Source: Planctomycetota bacterium (lineage in GTDB: Bacteria > Planctomycetota > UBA8742 > UBA2392). Taken from it: 64,000 bases of DNA. The DNA lies in contig JACKIE010000005.1 in assembly GCA_020638635.1 (NCBI GenBank), positions 62,001-126,000 of the forward strand, read 5' to 3'. Made by a program: the position numbers and the translations under genes. Of this stretch, positions 41,925-51,544 are shown one piece after another. Each line of letters begins with the position of its first letter. The first letter of the stretch is position 1. Under the pieces are notes generated by a model. The model saw only the letters and a list, made by a program, of their open reading frames with translations, did not search any database and was not told the DNA's origin.

Positions 41925-43508
41925 TTAGCTCGCTGCCCGCTGCTCCGGACCTGCCGACATCGCGGCTTCCAACCGGCCGATAGCGTTGCTGAAACCCGTG
42001 CCGCCGTACTCGGACTCCTTCAACTTGGCAACCACAGAGCGCGCGTCTTCGGCGACAAATGTTGCCATGCCGGATTCACCCATGGCAGACAGGGAACCGA
42101 CGAGAACCGAGAGGTTTGTCAGGTAGACCGGGGATTCTTCCACTCCGGCGCGGGAAAGGATTTCCTGTGCCCGCAACGCCGCTTCCTTGGCCTCGGCGTG
42201 GTTACCCCTTTGCATCAACATGGAAGCCCGGTCCACCAGGCTGTACCCGATAAACAACTCGTGCGTATCTTCTCTCAGCATGCACCGGGCGAACTCGTTC
42301 TGCTTCAATGCTTCGTCCAGGTTTCCTTCCCTTTCGCGGATTCTCGCGATGGCCTCGAGATAAACGTACCGATCTTCGACCGGTATGTCGCGAGAAGCCT
42401 CCAGTTCTGCTTCATGCATTACAGCCCGCGCGCCGGACAGATCTCCGATGTCTGCCAGGTTGATCGCGAGGTTGCACAAGGGAACGATCACTCCCTCATG
42501 GCTCTGGGCCTCGCGGTGCAAGGCGATGGACTTGCGGTTGAACTCGATGGCCAGCTTCACGTCTCCACGATCTGAAGCGACGGTGGCCAGATGGTTCCAA
42601 TGCTCTGCCAGATGGGTGGTGTCTCCGATCTGCTGGTAGATTGCGCCACTTTGCCGGAAGTACTCCTCAGCCTTTGACAGCTTGCCCATGCGGCGATGCA
42701 GGTACCCGAGATTCGAAAGCACGCTTGCCTCAATGTCCGGCCGCGCAACCAACTTGGTGATGTCGAGACAGTCGTTGTACTCAGCCGCAGCGTCCTGCAA
42801 GTCGCCCGTGTGGCACAGCAGGCCCGCCAGGTTTGCCTGCGCCGAAACGGCCATGATGAGGTTCCCGCTGTCCTTGGCTAACCTCGCGGCCGCCTGCAGA
42901 CACTCGCGTTGTTTGTCCAATTCGCCGAGATCTCCATGAACGTTGGCCAGGTTGAGCATGTAACCAGCGTGGAACCGTCGCGTCTCCGGATAGTTCATCA
43001 ACTTCTTCGCACGCCGCAGGTGGCGCATGGCGCGAGCCGAGTCTCCAAAGTGCAATGCCAACCCGGCGGCCTTTTGGAGCACGCTGAAGTGAATCTCGTG
43101 GTCATGCAATCGGGCGGCAAGTCGAAGCGCCCGTCCAGACCAGTGCAACTGAGCGCCGAACTCGGCGGCCGCCGCCGAAAGCTTGCACAGGTCGTAGAGC
43201 GCGTCGAGTCTGGTTCGATCGGCAAAGCGTGCATCCCGTGCGATGGCAGCCAGGACGTGCCGCTCACCGGCATGGTCCAGTGTTTGTCTGGCGTGCGCGA
43301 CGGCCGCGAGAGCCGTCACTGTAATCTCGGCACGGTCAAGGTTGCCCGCCAACCAGTGGTCAAACACGACTCGCAGGCTTGCCGCACCCGGCGCAGCGGT
43401 CTGGATTGCACTTGCGGCAGCGGCATGCATTTCCGAGCGCTCGGACGGTGAGAGCCCGGCAAGGATGGCGTCCCTCAAAGGAGCCTTTGCAAGGAGTCTG
43501 ATGTCCAC
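41925..43508 (-). CDS. Tetratricopeptide-repeat protein, possibly a truncated regulator
   Basis: A 527-residue protein with about nine TPR units (LNLANVHGDLGELDKQRECL, ANLAGLLCHTGDLQDAAAEY, SNLGYLHRRMGKLSKAEEYF ...) at residues 130-490. The first 60 residues (LRDAILAGLSPSERSEMHAA) resemble the linker between an AAA/kinase domain and TPRs in large signalling proteins, so this may be the C-terminal remnant of one. GTG start at 43508, 24 bp after hutU's stop. Codon use seems less GC3-biased than neighbours, a possible sign of transfer. Confidence 0.7.
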   Translation of the reverse strand: MDIRLLAKAPLRDAILAGLSPSERSEMHAAAASAIQTAAPGAASLRVVFDHWLAGNLDRAEITVTALAAVAHARQTLDHAGERHVLAAIARDARFADRTRLDALYDLCKLSAAAAEFGAQLHWSGRALRLAARLHDHEIHFSVLQKAAGLALHFGDSARAMRHLRRAKKLMNYPETRRFHAGYMLNLANVHGDLGELDKQRECLQAAARLAKDSGNLIMAVSAQANLAGLLCHTGDLQDAAAEYNDCLDITKLVARPDIEASVLSNLGYLHRRMGKLSKAEEYFRQSGAIYQQIGDTTHLAEHWNHLATVASDRGDVKLAIEFNRKSIALHREAQSHEGVIVPLCNLAINLADIGDLSGARAVMHEAELEASRDIPVEDRYVYLEAIARIREREGNLDEALKQNEFARCMLREDTHELFIGYSLVDRASMLMQRGNHAEAKEAALRAQEILSRAGVEESPVYLTNLSVLVGSLSAMGESGMATFVAEDARSVVAKLKESEYGGTGFSNAIGRLEAAMSAGPEQRAAS

Positions 43509-43532
43509 AGCCTTGGTTCTCCCTGTGGGGGT

Positions 43533-45275
<1,743 letters not shown>

Positions 45276-45338
45276 GATGAACCTCCGCGAGGGTTTCTAG
45301 CAGAGGAACACGGAGGGGGACAGAGATCGAGAAGTTCG

Positions 45339-46667
45339 CTACTCGATGCGAATCAGGTTGACGCGGCTGTGGTCTTTCCAGGGCTCGAGGTAGCCGTTCT
45401 TGTCCGTGTCTTCCACTTCAAGCCAGCCGATCGTAAGGCCGTCCCTGCTGGCAATGAAGCCGCAGGCGTTGAGCTCGAACTCAGCCAGCCGGTGTGCTTT
45501 AAGGGCGCGATCAAACAACAGCAGCCGACTGCCCAGGTTGCCCTGTTCGATGACGAGCAGGCCGCGCTCGGGGATCCAGCCGAGCGCCTGGTAGTCATAT
45601 CGCGCGCTGGGCGAGCGCGTGTCGTGGTGCTGCGGGTCGTCTACGATCAGCAGTTCCGAGAGTTGCTTCGAGACCGTTTCCGGGCCCCAGTTGCCGCGGT
45701 ACTGGTTGCTCTCTTCCGGTTCGCTCGGCTCCTGGTGCCCGAAGAATGAGCCCTCGGCGGAAACCACGAATCGTGAGCGTCCGCCGCCTGCGTACAGCTT
45801 CACGGTGGTCTTCTGCTCGGGGTCGTAGATCGAGTGCACCGTCGCGTCGAGCAGCGTGGGCTGAAGCTCCTGCTCTTCCTTGTCTTCCGGCTGCTGTCCG
45901 GGATTCCAGGGGTTGAATCTGACAGGTTTGCCTTTGTCGGGCTCGGGTGCGACCAGGCTCTCGACCAGAAGCCGCCCGTCGTCAAGAACCAGTTCCACGT
46001 TGAACGCGCGCACCAGCCGGGTGCGGTCCCCGCGCACGAGATTGAGGCTGGTGATCCAGCCGTTGGCATCTTCGTCGTCCGCGCAGTTCAGCAGCACTTC
46101 GCGGTCCTGCTTCCACACGGCAAGGGGTGTTTCGCCTGGCTGCAGGGTAGCGACGTTGCGCAGGTTGCCGCCGTCGCGATTGCCGACCATCAGCGTGGCG
46201 TCGTCATTTTCATCAAGCAGTCCGTCCTCGTTGAGGTCGTAGCGTCGCGTCGTGAAGAGGATGCGCCCGTCTTCCAGGAAGATCGGGGGTGTTGCGTCGG
46301 CGCCGGTGTCGGCAACCTTTGTCTCGGCCTTCTCAGCCCCGACCGTGAACAGGGCGTAACGGTTGCCTCGCGGGGCAGCATCGGATGCGGGCAGCTCCCG
46401 ATAGTAGTAGAAGCGTTCGCCGTCCGGGCTCAGCACGTGCCCCATCAACACTCCGGGCTCCGTGGACAGCGTTCGAGCGCGCGCCGCACCCAGCCCGGCG
46501 ACCCACAGCTCCGTCTTTGGGTCGTTGTCCGGACGGGGCTGCAGCGATCCTTCCTTCTTCTTGGGCTGCCCTTCAGGGGGCGGCTCGGGCAACTCCTGCG
46601 CCACCACCAGCGTCAGCGCCAGCGCCAGCGCGATCAGCACCGATGCCGGCCAGCGGGTCGCCTTCAT
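45339..46667 (-). CDS. Secreted beta-propeller-like protein with EF-hand-like loops
   Basis: A 442-residue exported protein (signal peptide about 1-23). A Pro/Lys linker is followed by repeated TolB/WD-like beta segments (LSPDGERFYYYREL, IFLEDGRILFTTRRYD, ...). Two calcium-loop sequences are visible: DLNEDGLLDENDD (about residue 145) and DTDKNGYLEPWKD (about 425), each in dockerin/EF-hand spacing. The start overlaps the histidine kinase gene's end by four bases, so the two are coupled; it may be a sensor partner. Function unknown. Confidence 0.7.
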   Translation of the reverse strand: MKATRWPASVLIALALALTLVVAQELPEPPPEGQPKKKEGSLQPRPDNDPKTELWVAGLGAARARTLSTEPGVLMGHVLSPDGERFYYYRELPASDAAPRGNRYALFTVGAEKAETKVADTGADATPPIFLEDGRILFTTRRYDLNEDGLLDENDDATLMVGNRDGGNLRNVATLQPGETPLAVWKQDREVLLNCADDEDANGWITSLNLVRGDRTRLVRAFNVELVLDDGRLLVESLVAPEPDKGKPVRFNPWNPGQQPEDKEEQELQPTLLDATVHSIYDPEQKTTVKLYAGGGRSRFVVSAEGSFFGHQEPSEPEESNQYRGNWGPETVSKQLSELLIVDDPQHHDTRSPSARYDYQALGWIPERGLLVIEQGNLGSRLLLFDRALKAHRLAEFELNACGFIASRDGLTIGWLEVEDTDKNGYLEPWKDHSRVNLIRIE

Positions 46668-48328
46668 TTCGTGTCTCCTGCCGTCACGCTCGGCTCAGGT
46701 GCCGTCGCCTTTCCTTCGCCGACCGGGTTTGCACGAACGGTGGTGGCGGTGGGGCGGCGCGTGGGGACCTTAGCCCTTTTATACGGAATATAGACAGTGA
46801 AGCGGCTGCCTTTTCCCCACATGGATTCTACGGTGATGCGCCCGTCGTGAGCCTGCACGATTTCCTTGCAGATGGCCAGCCCGAGGCCGGTGCCGTCCAC
46901 CTTGCGGGAGAGGGCCTGGTCCACGCGGTAGAACTTCTCGAAGATGCGTGCCTGGTCTTCGGGCGGAATGCCGACGCCGCGATCGGCGATCTCGACGAAC
47001 AGGTCGTTGCGGTCCACGCCGACCAGCACGGTAACGAACTTGTCGTCGCCGCTGTACTTGATGGCGTTGCTGAGCAGGTTGAGAACCACTTCGCGGATGG
47101 CGTCTTTGTCGAAGGTTGCTTCGCTGGGAACACCGGGCAGTACCTTGAGGCGGATTTCGCCGTCCTGGCCGGACATCTGCGCGCGGAACAGGCCGATGGT
47201 GTCGCGCACCACCTGCGGCAGGTTGGCGAGCTGGAAGTTGTACTTTTTCACCTGGTTCTCGACTTTGCTGAAGCTGAGAACGTGGTCGATGAGCGCGCCC
47301 AGGCGGTCGGTCTCGGTCATGATGGTGTCGAGGCAGGCATTGACCTGCTCCGGGTTCTTGACGCGGCCCAGCTTGAGAGTCTCGACGAACATGCGGATGC
47401 TGGTGAGCGGCGTCTTCAGTTCGTGGGTGACGTTACTGACGAAATCGACTTTCTTGCGCGCCTCACTCGACTCGCGCAGGATCATGTGCACCACCATCAG
47501 CGTGGCGCTGGCCACGATCGGCACGCACAGAACGGCAATGATGACGAAGATGCTGCTGAGCAGCTTGCTGTCCTTGTAGAACTGGCGATCGGCGTCCAGC
47601 TTCAGCACCACGAAGCGCGAAGGAAGCAACTCGTTGTGGACCGGTACGAAGCCGAGCGTCTCGTAGCGGTCGTTAGGGCGTGTGCGCCAGTCCAGGTTGG
47701 CGCGGTCCGTGGTCTGCAGTACCAGGGAGTCGTTTTCGAGGTCCACGCGTTCGAGGTAGCCGTTCACCAGGCGGTCGATTTCGGTGGGCAGCAGTTCCCA
47801 TGCCAGGAAACCACGGCTGGCGCCGTCGAAGTACACCACGTAGGGGACCGGCTCGCGACGTTGCCCGCCGAACCAGTTCAGGGTGAAAGATTCGCGGGTG
47901 AGCCCGCTGGGCGGGTTTTGCGAAGTGGTGTTCAGCACGTCCTGCAGCACCGGCGGCACGGCCAGGTTGCTCTTTCCGTCCAGGGAGTGCGAACCGCGTA
48001 CTTTGCCGTCGATGCCGTAGTAGCAGCGTGAGGCAAAGGCTCGGTTGTAATTGGCGAAGTAGGTGCGCACCTCGCCGGACACGCGCTCCAAGTCGGCTTC
48101 ATTGGCGGGCGGGCCCAGCCGCAGCTCGGAGATGCGCTGCTCAAGCTCCAGGTTCAGGCCTTCCTGAACGTTGCGCAACTCCTCGCGGTAGAGCGAGGGA
48201 CGCAGCTCGATTTCGCGCAGGGCGTACGCGCCGAACAGGCCCATCACGACCGTCGGGGCAATAATCGCGAAAATCGCGATCGGGTACAGCAGCCTGCGCT
48301 GGCTCCAGCGTTTTACGGATAAGGCCAA
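46664..48328 (-). CDS. Membrane sensor histidine kinase
   Basis: A 554-residue class I HK. TM helix at about 14-36, an extracytoplasmic sensor region (about 37-240), second TM (about 262-284), HisKA box FVSNVTHELKTPLTSIRMF (His about 299), N-box VVLNLLSNAIKYSG, G1 DRGVGIPPED, F-box IFEKFYRVD, G2 GTGLGLAICKEIV, and a C-terminal Pro/Thr tail. No response regulator is adjacent, so it is an orphan in this window, with the coupled secreted protein after it and a divergent ECF sigma gene. Confidence 0.9.
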   Translation of the reverse strand: MALSVKRWSQRRLLYPIAIFAIIAPTVVMGLFGAYALREIELRPSLYREELRNVQEGLNLELEQRISELRLGPPANEADLERVSGEVRTYFANYNRAFASRCYYGIDGKVRGSHSLDGKSNLAVPPVLQDVLNTTSQNPPSGLTRESFTLNWFGGQRREPVPYVVYFDGASRGFLAWELLPTEIDRLVNGYLERVDLENDSLVLQTTDRANLDWRTRPNDRYETLGFVPVHNELLPSRFVVLKLDADRQFYKDSKLLSSIFVIIAVLCVPIVASATLMVVHMILRESSEARKKVDFVSNVTHELKTPLTSIRMFVETLKLGRVKNPEQVNACLDTIMTETDRLGALIDHVLSFSKVENQVKKYNFQLANLPQVVRDTIGLFRAQMSGQDGEIRLKVLPGVPSEATFDKDAIREVVLNLLSNAIKYSGDDKFVTVLVGVDRNDLFVEIADRGVGIPPEDQARIFEKFYRVDQALSRKVDGTGLGLAICKEIVQAHDGRITVESMWGKGSRFTVYIPYKRAKVPTRRPTATTVRANPVGEGKATAPEPSVTAGDTK

Positions 48329-48411
48329 GCGGCAACCCTTTCCCTGTAAATCTTAGCGAAACATCGGGTAATATCAGCAACAGGGCACGGATTTCCCGGG
48401 GGCTGGAGGGG

Positions 48412-49089
48412 GTGACGGCGTATCAGGTGGCTGAGGGCCGGAAAACCGGAGCCAACGCCATGAACGCCGCCACCGCAGCTAAGCGCGCCGCCGACCAGGC
48501 GCCGCGAAAGAAGGCTTCGCCGCGCATGGAACGCTTCGAGCGCTACCTCGAGAAGTATCGCGGGCCCATCTTCACCTACGTGAACCGGCTGGTGCGCGAC
48601 GAGTCCACGGCCGAGGATATCGCCCAGGAAACCTTCGTGCGCCTGTACAAGGAGCTCGACCGCATCCGCGACGAGACGGCCTCAGCCTGGCTGTACCGGG
48701 TGGCGCGCAACCTGGTGACGGACTACATCCGAAAGAAACGGCCTGTGACGTTCACGGTGCTGCGCGGCAAGAGCAACGACGACGACGAGGACTCGCCGGG
48801 CCTGCAGTTCGAGCACCCGGGCAGCGGCCCCGTGGGCGTCACCACCAACAACGAGCTGCGCGAACTGATTGAGCAGACGCTGGCGGCCATGAGTCCCAAG
48901 TTCCGCGATGTGCTGGAGCTGGTGGACATCCAGAAGCTGACCCATGAGGAAGCCTCGGAGGTGCTGGAATGCAGCGTGAAGACGGTGTCAGCCCGGCTGG
49001 CCCGCGCCCGTGAGTTCTTCACCAACCGGCTGGCAAGGTTTGTCGATACAGAGGAAGAAGGAAGTGACTCGGCGGAAGTCAGAGGTTAG
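48412..49089 (+). CDS. ECF-family RNA polymerase sigma factor
   Basis: A 225-residue sigma-70 family protein. Region 2: FTYVNRLVRDESTAEDIAQETFVRLYK and WLYRVARNLVTDYIRKKR (in parts). Region 4: LAAMSPKFRDVLELVDIQKLTHEEASEVLECSVKTVSARLARAREF (in parts) at residues 160-207. The GTG start at 48412 has a GGAGGGG site; a downstream ATG (48460) is possible. The last codons and stop lie in a 7-nt repeat. The next gene encodes a likely anti-sigma factor. Confidence 0.85.
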   Translation: MTAYQVAEGRKTGANAMNAATAAKRAADQAPRKKASPRMERFERYLEKYRGPIFTYVNRLVRDESTAEDIAQETFVRLYKELDRIRDETASAWLYRVARNLVTDYIRKKRPVTFTVLRGKSNDDDEDSPGLQFEHPGSGPVGVTTNNELRELIEQTLAAMSPKFRDVLELVDIQKLTHEEASEVLECSVKTVSARLARAREFFTNRLARFVDTEEEGSDSAEVRG

Positions 49090-49176
49090 AGGTTAGGGAA
49101 CTATCGGCCCGATTCGTCCACAACGACCCAAGACCTAAGCCTCACGCCCCCTGACCTCTGGCTCTGACCTCTGAAC
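49079..49176. repeat. 7-nt-period inverted repeat (AGAGGTT type)
   Basis: Left arm 49079-49101 (GTCAGAGGTTAGAGGTTAGG) contains the sigma gene's TAG; right arm 49149-49176 (CCCTGACCTCTGGCTCTGAC...). Between them is AAGACCTAAGCC. Confidence 0.75.
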
Positions 49177-49207
49177 GGAATTTTCTGCTGTGCGATCGGG
49201 GCTGGTT

Positions 49208-49223
49208 CGTAACAGCCTTGTAA
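49208..49223 (+). promoter_or_regulatory. CGTAACA-N4-TGTAA motif
   Basis: A quasi-palindrome 20 bp upstream of the anti-sigma gene, identical in layout to 61563-61578. Possible operator. Confidence 0.3.
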
Positions 49224-49242
49224 GGCGGCTCATCGTGCCGCA

Positions 49243-50427
49243 GTGCTTGACGGGGCCCCCTGGATGCAACCTGCCGACTACAAACCCTTTGCGCCGGAAG
49301 TCCACGAGTACGTGGACGGGCGCATGTCCGCCGAGGCCGAGCGTGATTTCGAGCGCCGCCTGCAGGCGAACCCGGAGCTCAAGCGCCAGGTGGATGCCTT
49401 GCGCCGCTCCATCGAATTGTTGGGCAACCTGCCCGTGCAGCAGCCCCGTGAAGGCTTCGACAAGCGCGTGTTCGGCCGCATCCGCGAGGAAGAGCTGGCC
49501 GAGCGAGCCCGCAAACAGATCATTGCTGCGCCGATGCCCCTGTGGCAGCACGTGGTGCACGTGGGCCTGGGCGCCGCAGCGGCCGCGCTGGTGTTTGCGA
49601 TCATCGGGTTGCCGGGCCTGTTCTCCGGTGAGTCCGACAACATGGAAGGCAGCGGCGGCGAGGCGCCCATCGCGCGCGTGACCGCGACCGAGGACGACCT
49701 GCTGCCCGCCTTGGCCGACCACAAGGCGCGCTTCGACACCATGCGCCGCAACGTGGCCGCCACCCGCGTGGACGACCCGGACCTGCAGCGCCAGCTGATC
49801 GCCATGGAACTGCAGTACTCTGACCTGGGGCGCCGCAACATGTGGCTGGCGCAGCAAGTCTCCGGCCTGCCATCCGGCAAGCGCGGCGCTTACGAGCAAT
49901 ACCTCGCCCGGCTGGACGCCGCCCTCGTCGCCGTCAACGAGGAAATCACCCGCAGCCGTACCGAACGTAAGCCCATGGACATGGATGTTGTCCGCAAGGC
50001 CCTGGCCGGGGTGCCGACCCCGACCGACCAGCTTGGCGAATATCGCATCAGCGTGCGGGGCGCCTCGCCCCTGCCGGAATCGGACGTGGCGGCCATGGCC
50101 GATGACGGGCAGCGGCTGGACGAGATCACCCTGTACTCGCTGGTGCGCCAGGCAGACTATCGCCACGACCACGCGGCGGTGATCGAGGCCGCGGATTTCT
50201 ACCTGAAGTGGCAGAACCGCGGGCGATTCACGGACCAGGCCAACGCCGCAGCCATCGCCGCCCACCTGCGCCTGGGGCGCGACCTGGACGCCGGGCGCCG
50301 CTTCCGCGACAAGTTCGGCGACTATGACGAAGACCTGCAGCCCGGCCAACTCGAGTTGGTGCGGGGACTGCTGACCGAGGCGGAATTCAACCGCCTGCAG
50401 GCCGCCCGCGCGGCCCTGCGCGAGTAG
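49243..50427 (+). CDS. Membrane-bound anti-sigma-like protein
   Basis: A 394-residue protein. The first 60 residues have the anti-sigma N-terminal pattern (VHEYVDGRMSAEAERDFERR then LQANPELKRQVDALRR) without zinc Cys/His. TM helix at about 104-124 (GLGAAAAALVFAIIGLPGLF), then a long extracytoplasmic alpha-helical part ending in TPR-like helices. Position directly after an ECF sigma gene supports an anti-sigma role. GTG 49243 or ATG 49264 may be the start. Confidence 0.75.
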   Translation: MLDGAPWMQPADYKPFAPEVHEYVDGRMSAEAERDFERRLQANPELKRQVDALRRSIELLGNLPVQQPREGFDKRVFGRIREEELAERARKQIIAAPMPLWQHVVHVGLGAAAAALVFAIIGLPGLFSGESDNMEGSGGEAPIARVTATEDDLLPALADHKARFDTMRRNVAATRVDDPDLQRQLIAMELQYSDLGRRNMWLAQQVSGLPSGKRGAYEQYLARLDAALVAVNEEITRSRTERKPMDMDVVRKALAGVPTPTDQLGEYRISVRGASPLPESDVAAMADDGQRLDEITLYSLVRQADYRHDHAAVIEAADFYLKWQNRGRFTDQANAAAIAAHLRLGRDLDAGRRFRDKFGDYDEDLQPGQLELVRGLLTEAEFNRLQAARAALRE

Positions 50428-50450
50428 CCGGAATTCCCGAAAACGCTGAA

Positions 50451-50475
50451 CCCCCGGGCCCCGTCCGGGGGTTTG
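50451..50475 (+). terminator. Hairpin after the anti-sigma gene
   Basis: CCCCCGG...CCGGGGG stem followed by TTTGT, 24 bp past the stop. Confidence 0.65.
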
Positions 50476-50581
50476 TACTTGTGGGGTGTCCGCGGACAGG
50501 AATGTCCGCGCCACCCGTGGTGAGTTTTTCAAACTTTAGGCGTTTGTCGCCCCGTGGGGTATAATCGTTTCAGGTAGGGCC

Positions 50582-51391
50582 ATGAGCGTTCAGATTCGTT
50601 GCAATTGCGGTTGGAACAGCCAGGTAAGCGACTTCTACCTGGGTGACCGCGTTGCCTGCCCCCAGTGCGGCGAGAAGCTGAACGTCCACGCCCAGGCCGG
50701 CGTACCCTACGGCTATCCGCCCTACCCGACCTGGCAGAAACAGACCGCACCGCGCCCGAACGTGTGGCTGCCCAGGCCGCGTCGCGCGCCGGTCGCGCCT
50801 GACAACCCGCATTCCGCCGCGGCATTCGTGCTGGGCCTGATGGCAATGCTGCTGGCCTTCACCGGTTGCGGTACGCCCCTGGGCGCGGCGGTGGCGTTCT
50901 GCGCCGTGATGTCCGCCATGCGCAGCCGCAGCTGGAGCCGGCAGCAGGGGCGGCCTCTGGACACGAACACCAAGCTCGGGTTTGGTTTCTCGCTGGTGGC
51001 TGTGATGATTTCGGCGCTGCTGTTCTTGGCGGTGCTGGGTGAAAGCACCCGCACCCACTGCCCGCCGCACTGCGTCAAGCCGGTGCAGGTGCAGCCCGTG
51101 AAGCCCGAAGTCAAGGTGTTCCCCGAATACCGCTACCGGGACACCCGGCCGAGCGAGCCGCCGGGCAACCTGGCGCCGCAGCCGGGCTATCGCTACCCGC
51201 AGCCGAAGCCGAGCAACAACGGCCAGTGGAGCTACAACACCAGCCCGGCCGAGAAGGAAGACGTGCTTGACCGCGTGCGCCGCGAGATGCACGAAGAAGA
51301 CCTGCGCAAGCAGGCCCAGGCCAAGCGCCAGGCCGGGCCGGAGAAACCGGCCCCCAAGGCGCCCGTGCCGGAATATCGTTACGGCAAGTAA
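50582..51391 (+). CDS. Zinc-ribbon, two-TM protein with Pro/Tyr-rich tail
   Basis: A 269-residue protein: N-terminal zinc ribbon (RCNCGW...CPQCGE, C7, C9, C26, C29), Pro-rich linker, two TM helices (about 81-103 and 133-152), and a charged, Pro/Tyr-rich C-terminal tail with repeated EYRYR/YRYPQPKP pieces. The DUF4190-like middle (AAAFVLGLMAMLLAFTGCGT) is typical of small membrane proteins. Similar plan to the protein at 1-789. Function unknown. Confidence 0.7.
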   Translation: MSVQIRCNCGWNSQVSDFYLGDRVACPQCGEKLNVHAQAGVPYGYPPYPTWQKQTAPRPNVWLPRPRRAPVAPDNPHSAAAFVLGLMAMLLAFTGCGTPLGAAVAFCAVMSAMRSRSWSRQQGRPLDTNTKLGFGFSLVAVMISALLFLAVLGESTRTHCPPHCVKPVQVQPVKPEVKVFPEYRYRDTRPSEPPGNLAPQPGYRYPQPKPSNNGQWSYNTSPAEKEDVLDRVRREMHEEDLRKQAQAKRQAGPEKPAPKAPVPEYRYGK

Positions 51392-51413
51392 CGACACTGC
51401 AATAAGCACGCCA

Positions 51414-51445
51414 GGGACAGGCACCTTTGGTGCCTGTCCCTTTTT
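51414..51445 (+). terminator. Strong intrinsic terminator (GGGACAGGCACC palindrome plus T5)
   Basis: Perfect 12-bp arms, 3-nt loop, then TTTTT. It follows the zinc-ribbon gene by 22 bp. The stem sequence is identical to 39487-39512. Confidence 0.8.
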
Positions 51446-51544
51446 AACTGTGACGCGCGAGTTCATGATGTCAGGAGGGCTTGTGGAGAACAGGCACCGA
51501 GCCGCCTGTCCCCGGTTGTTGCACGGGCGACGCAAGCGTCGCCC

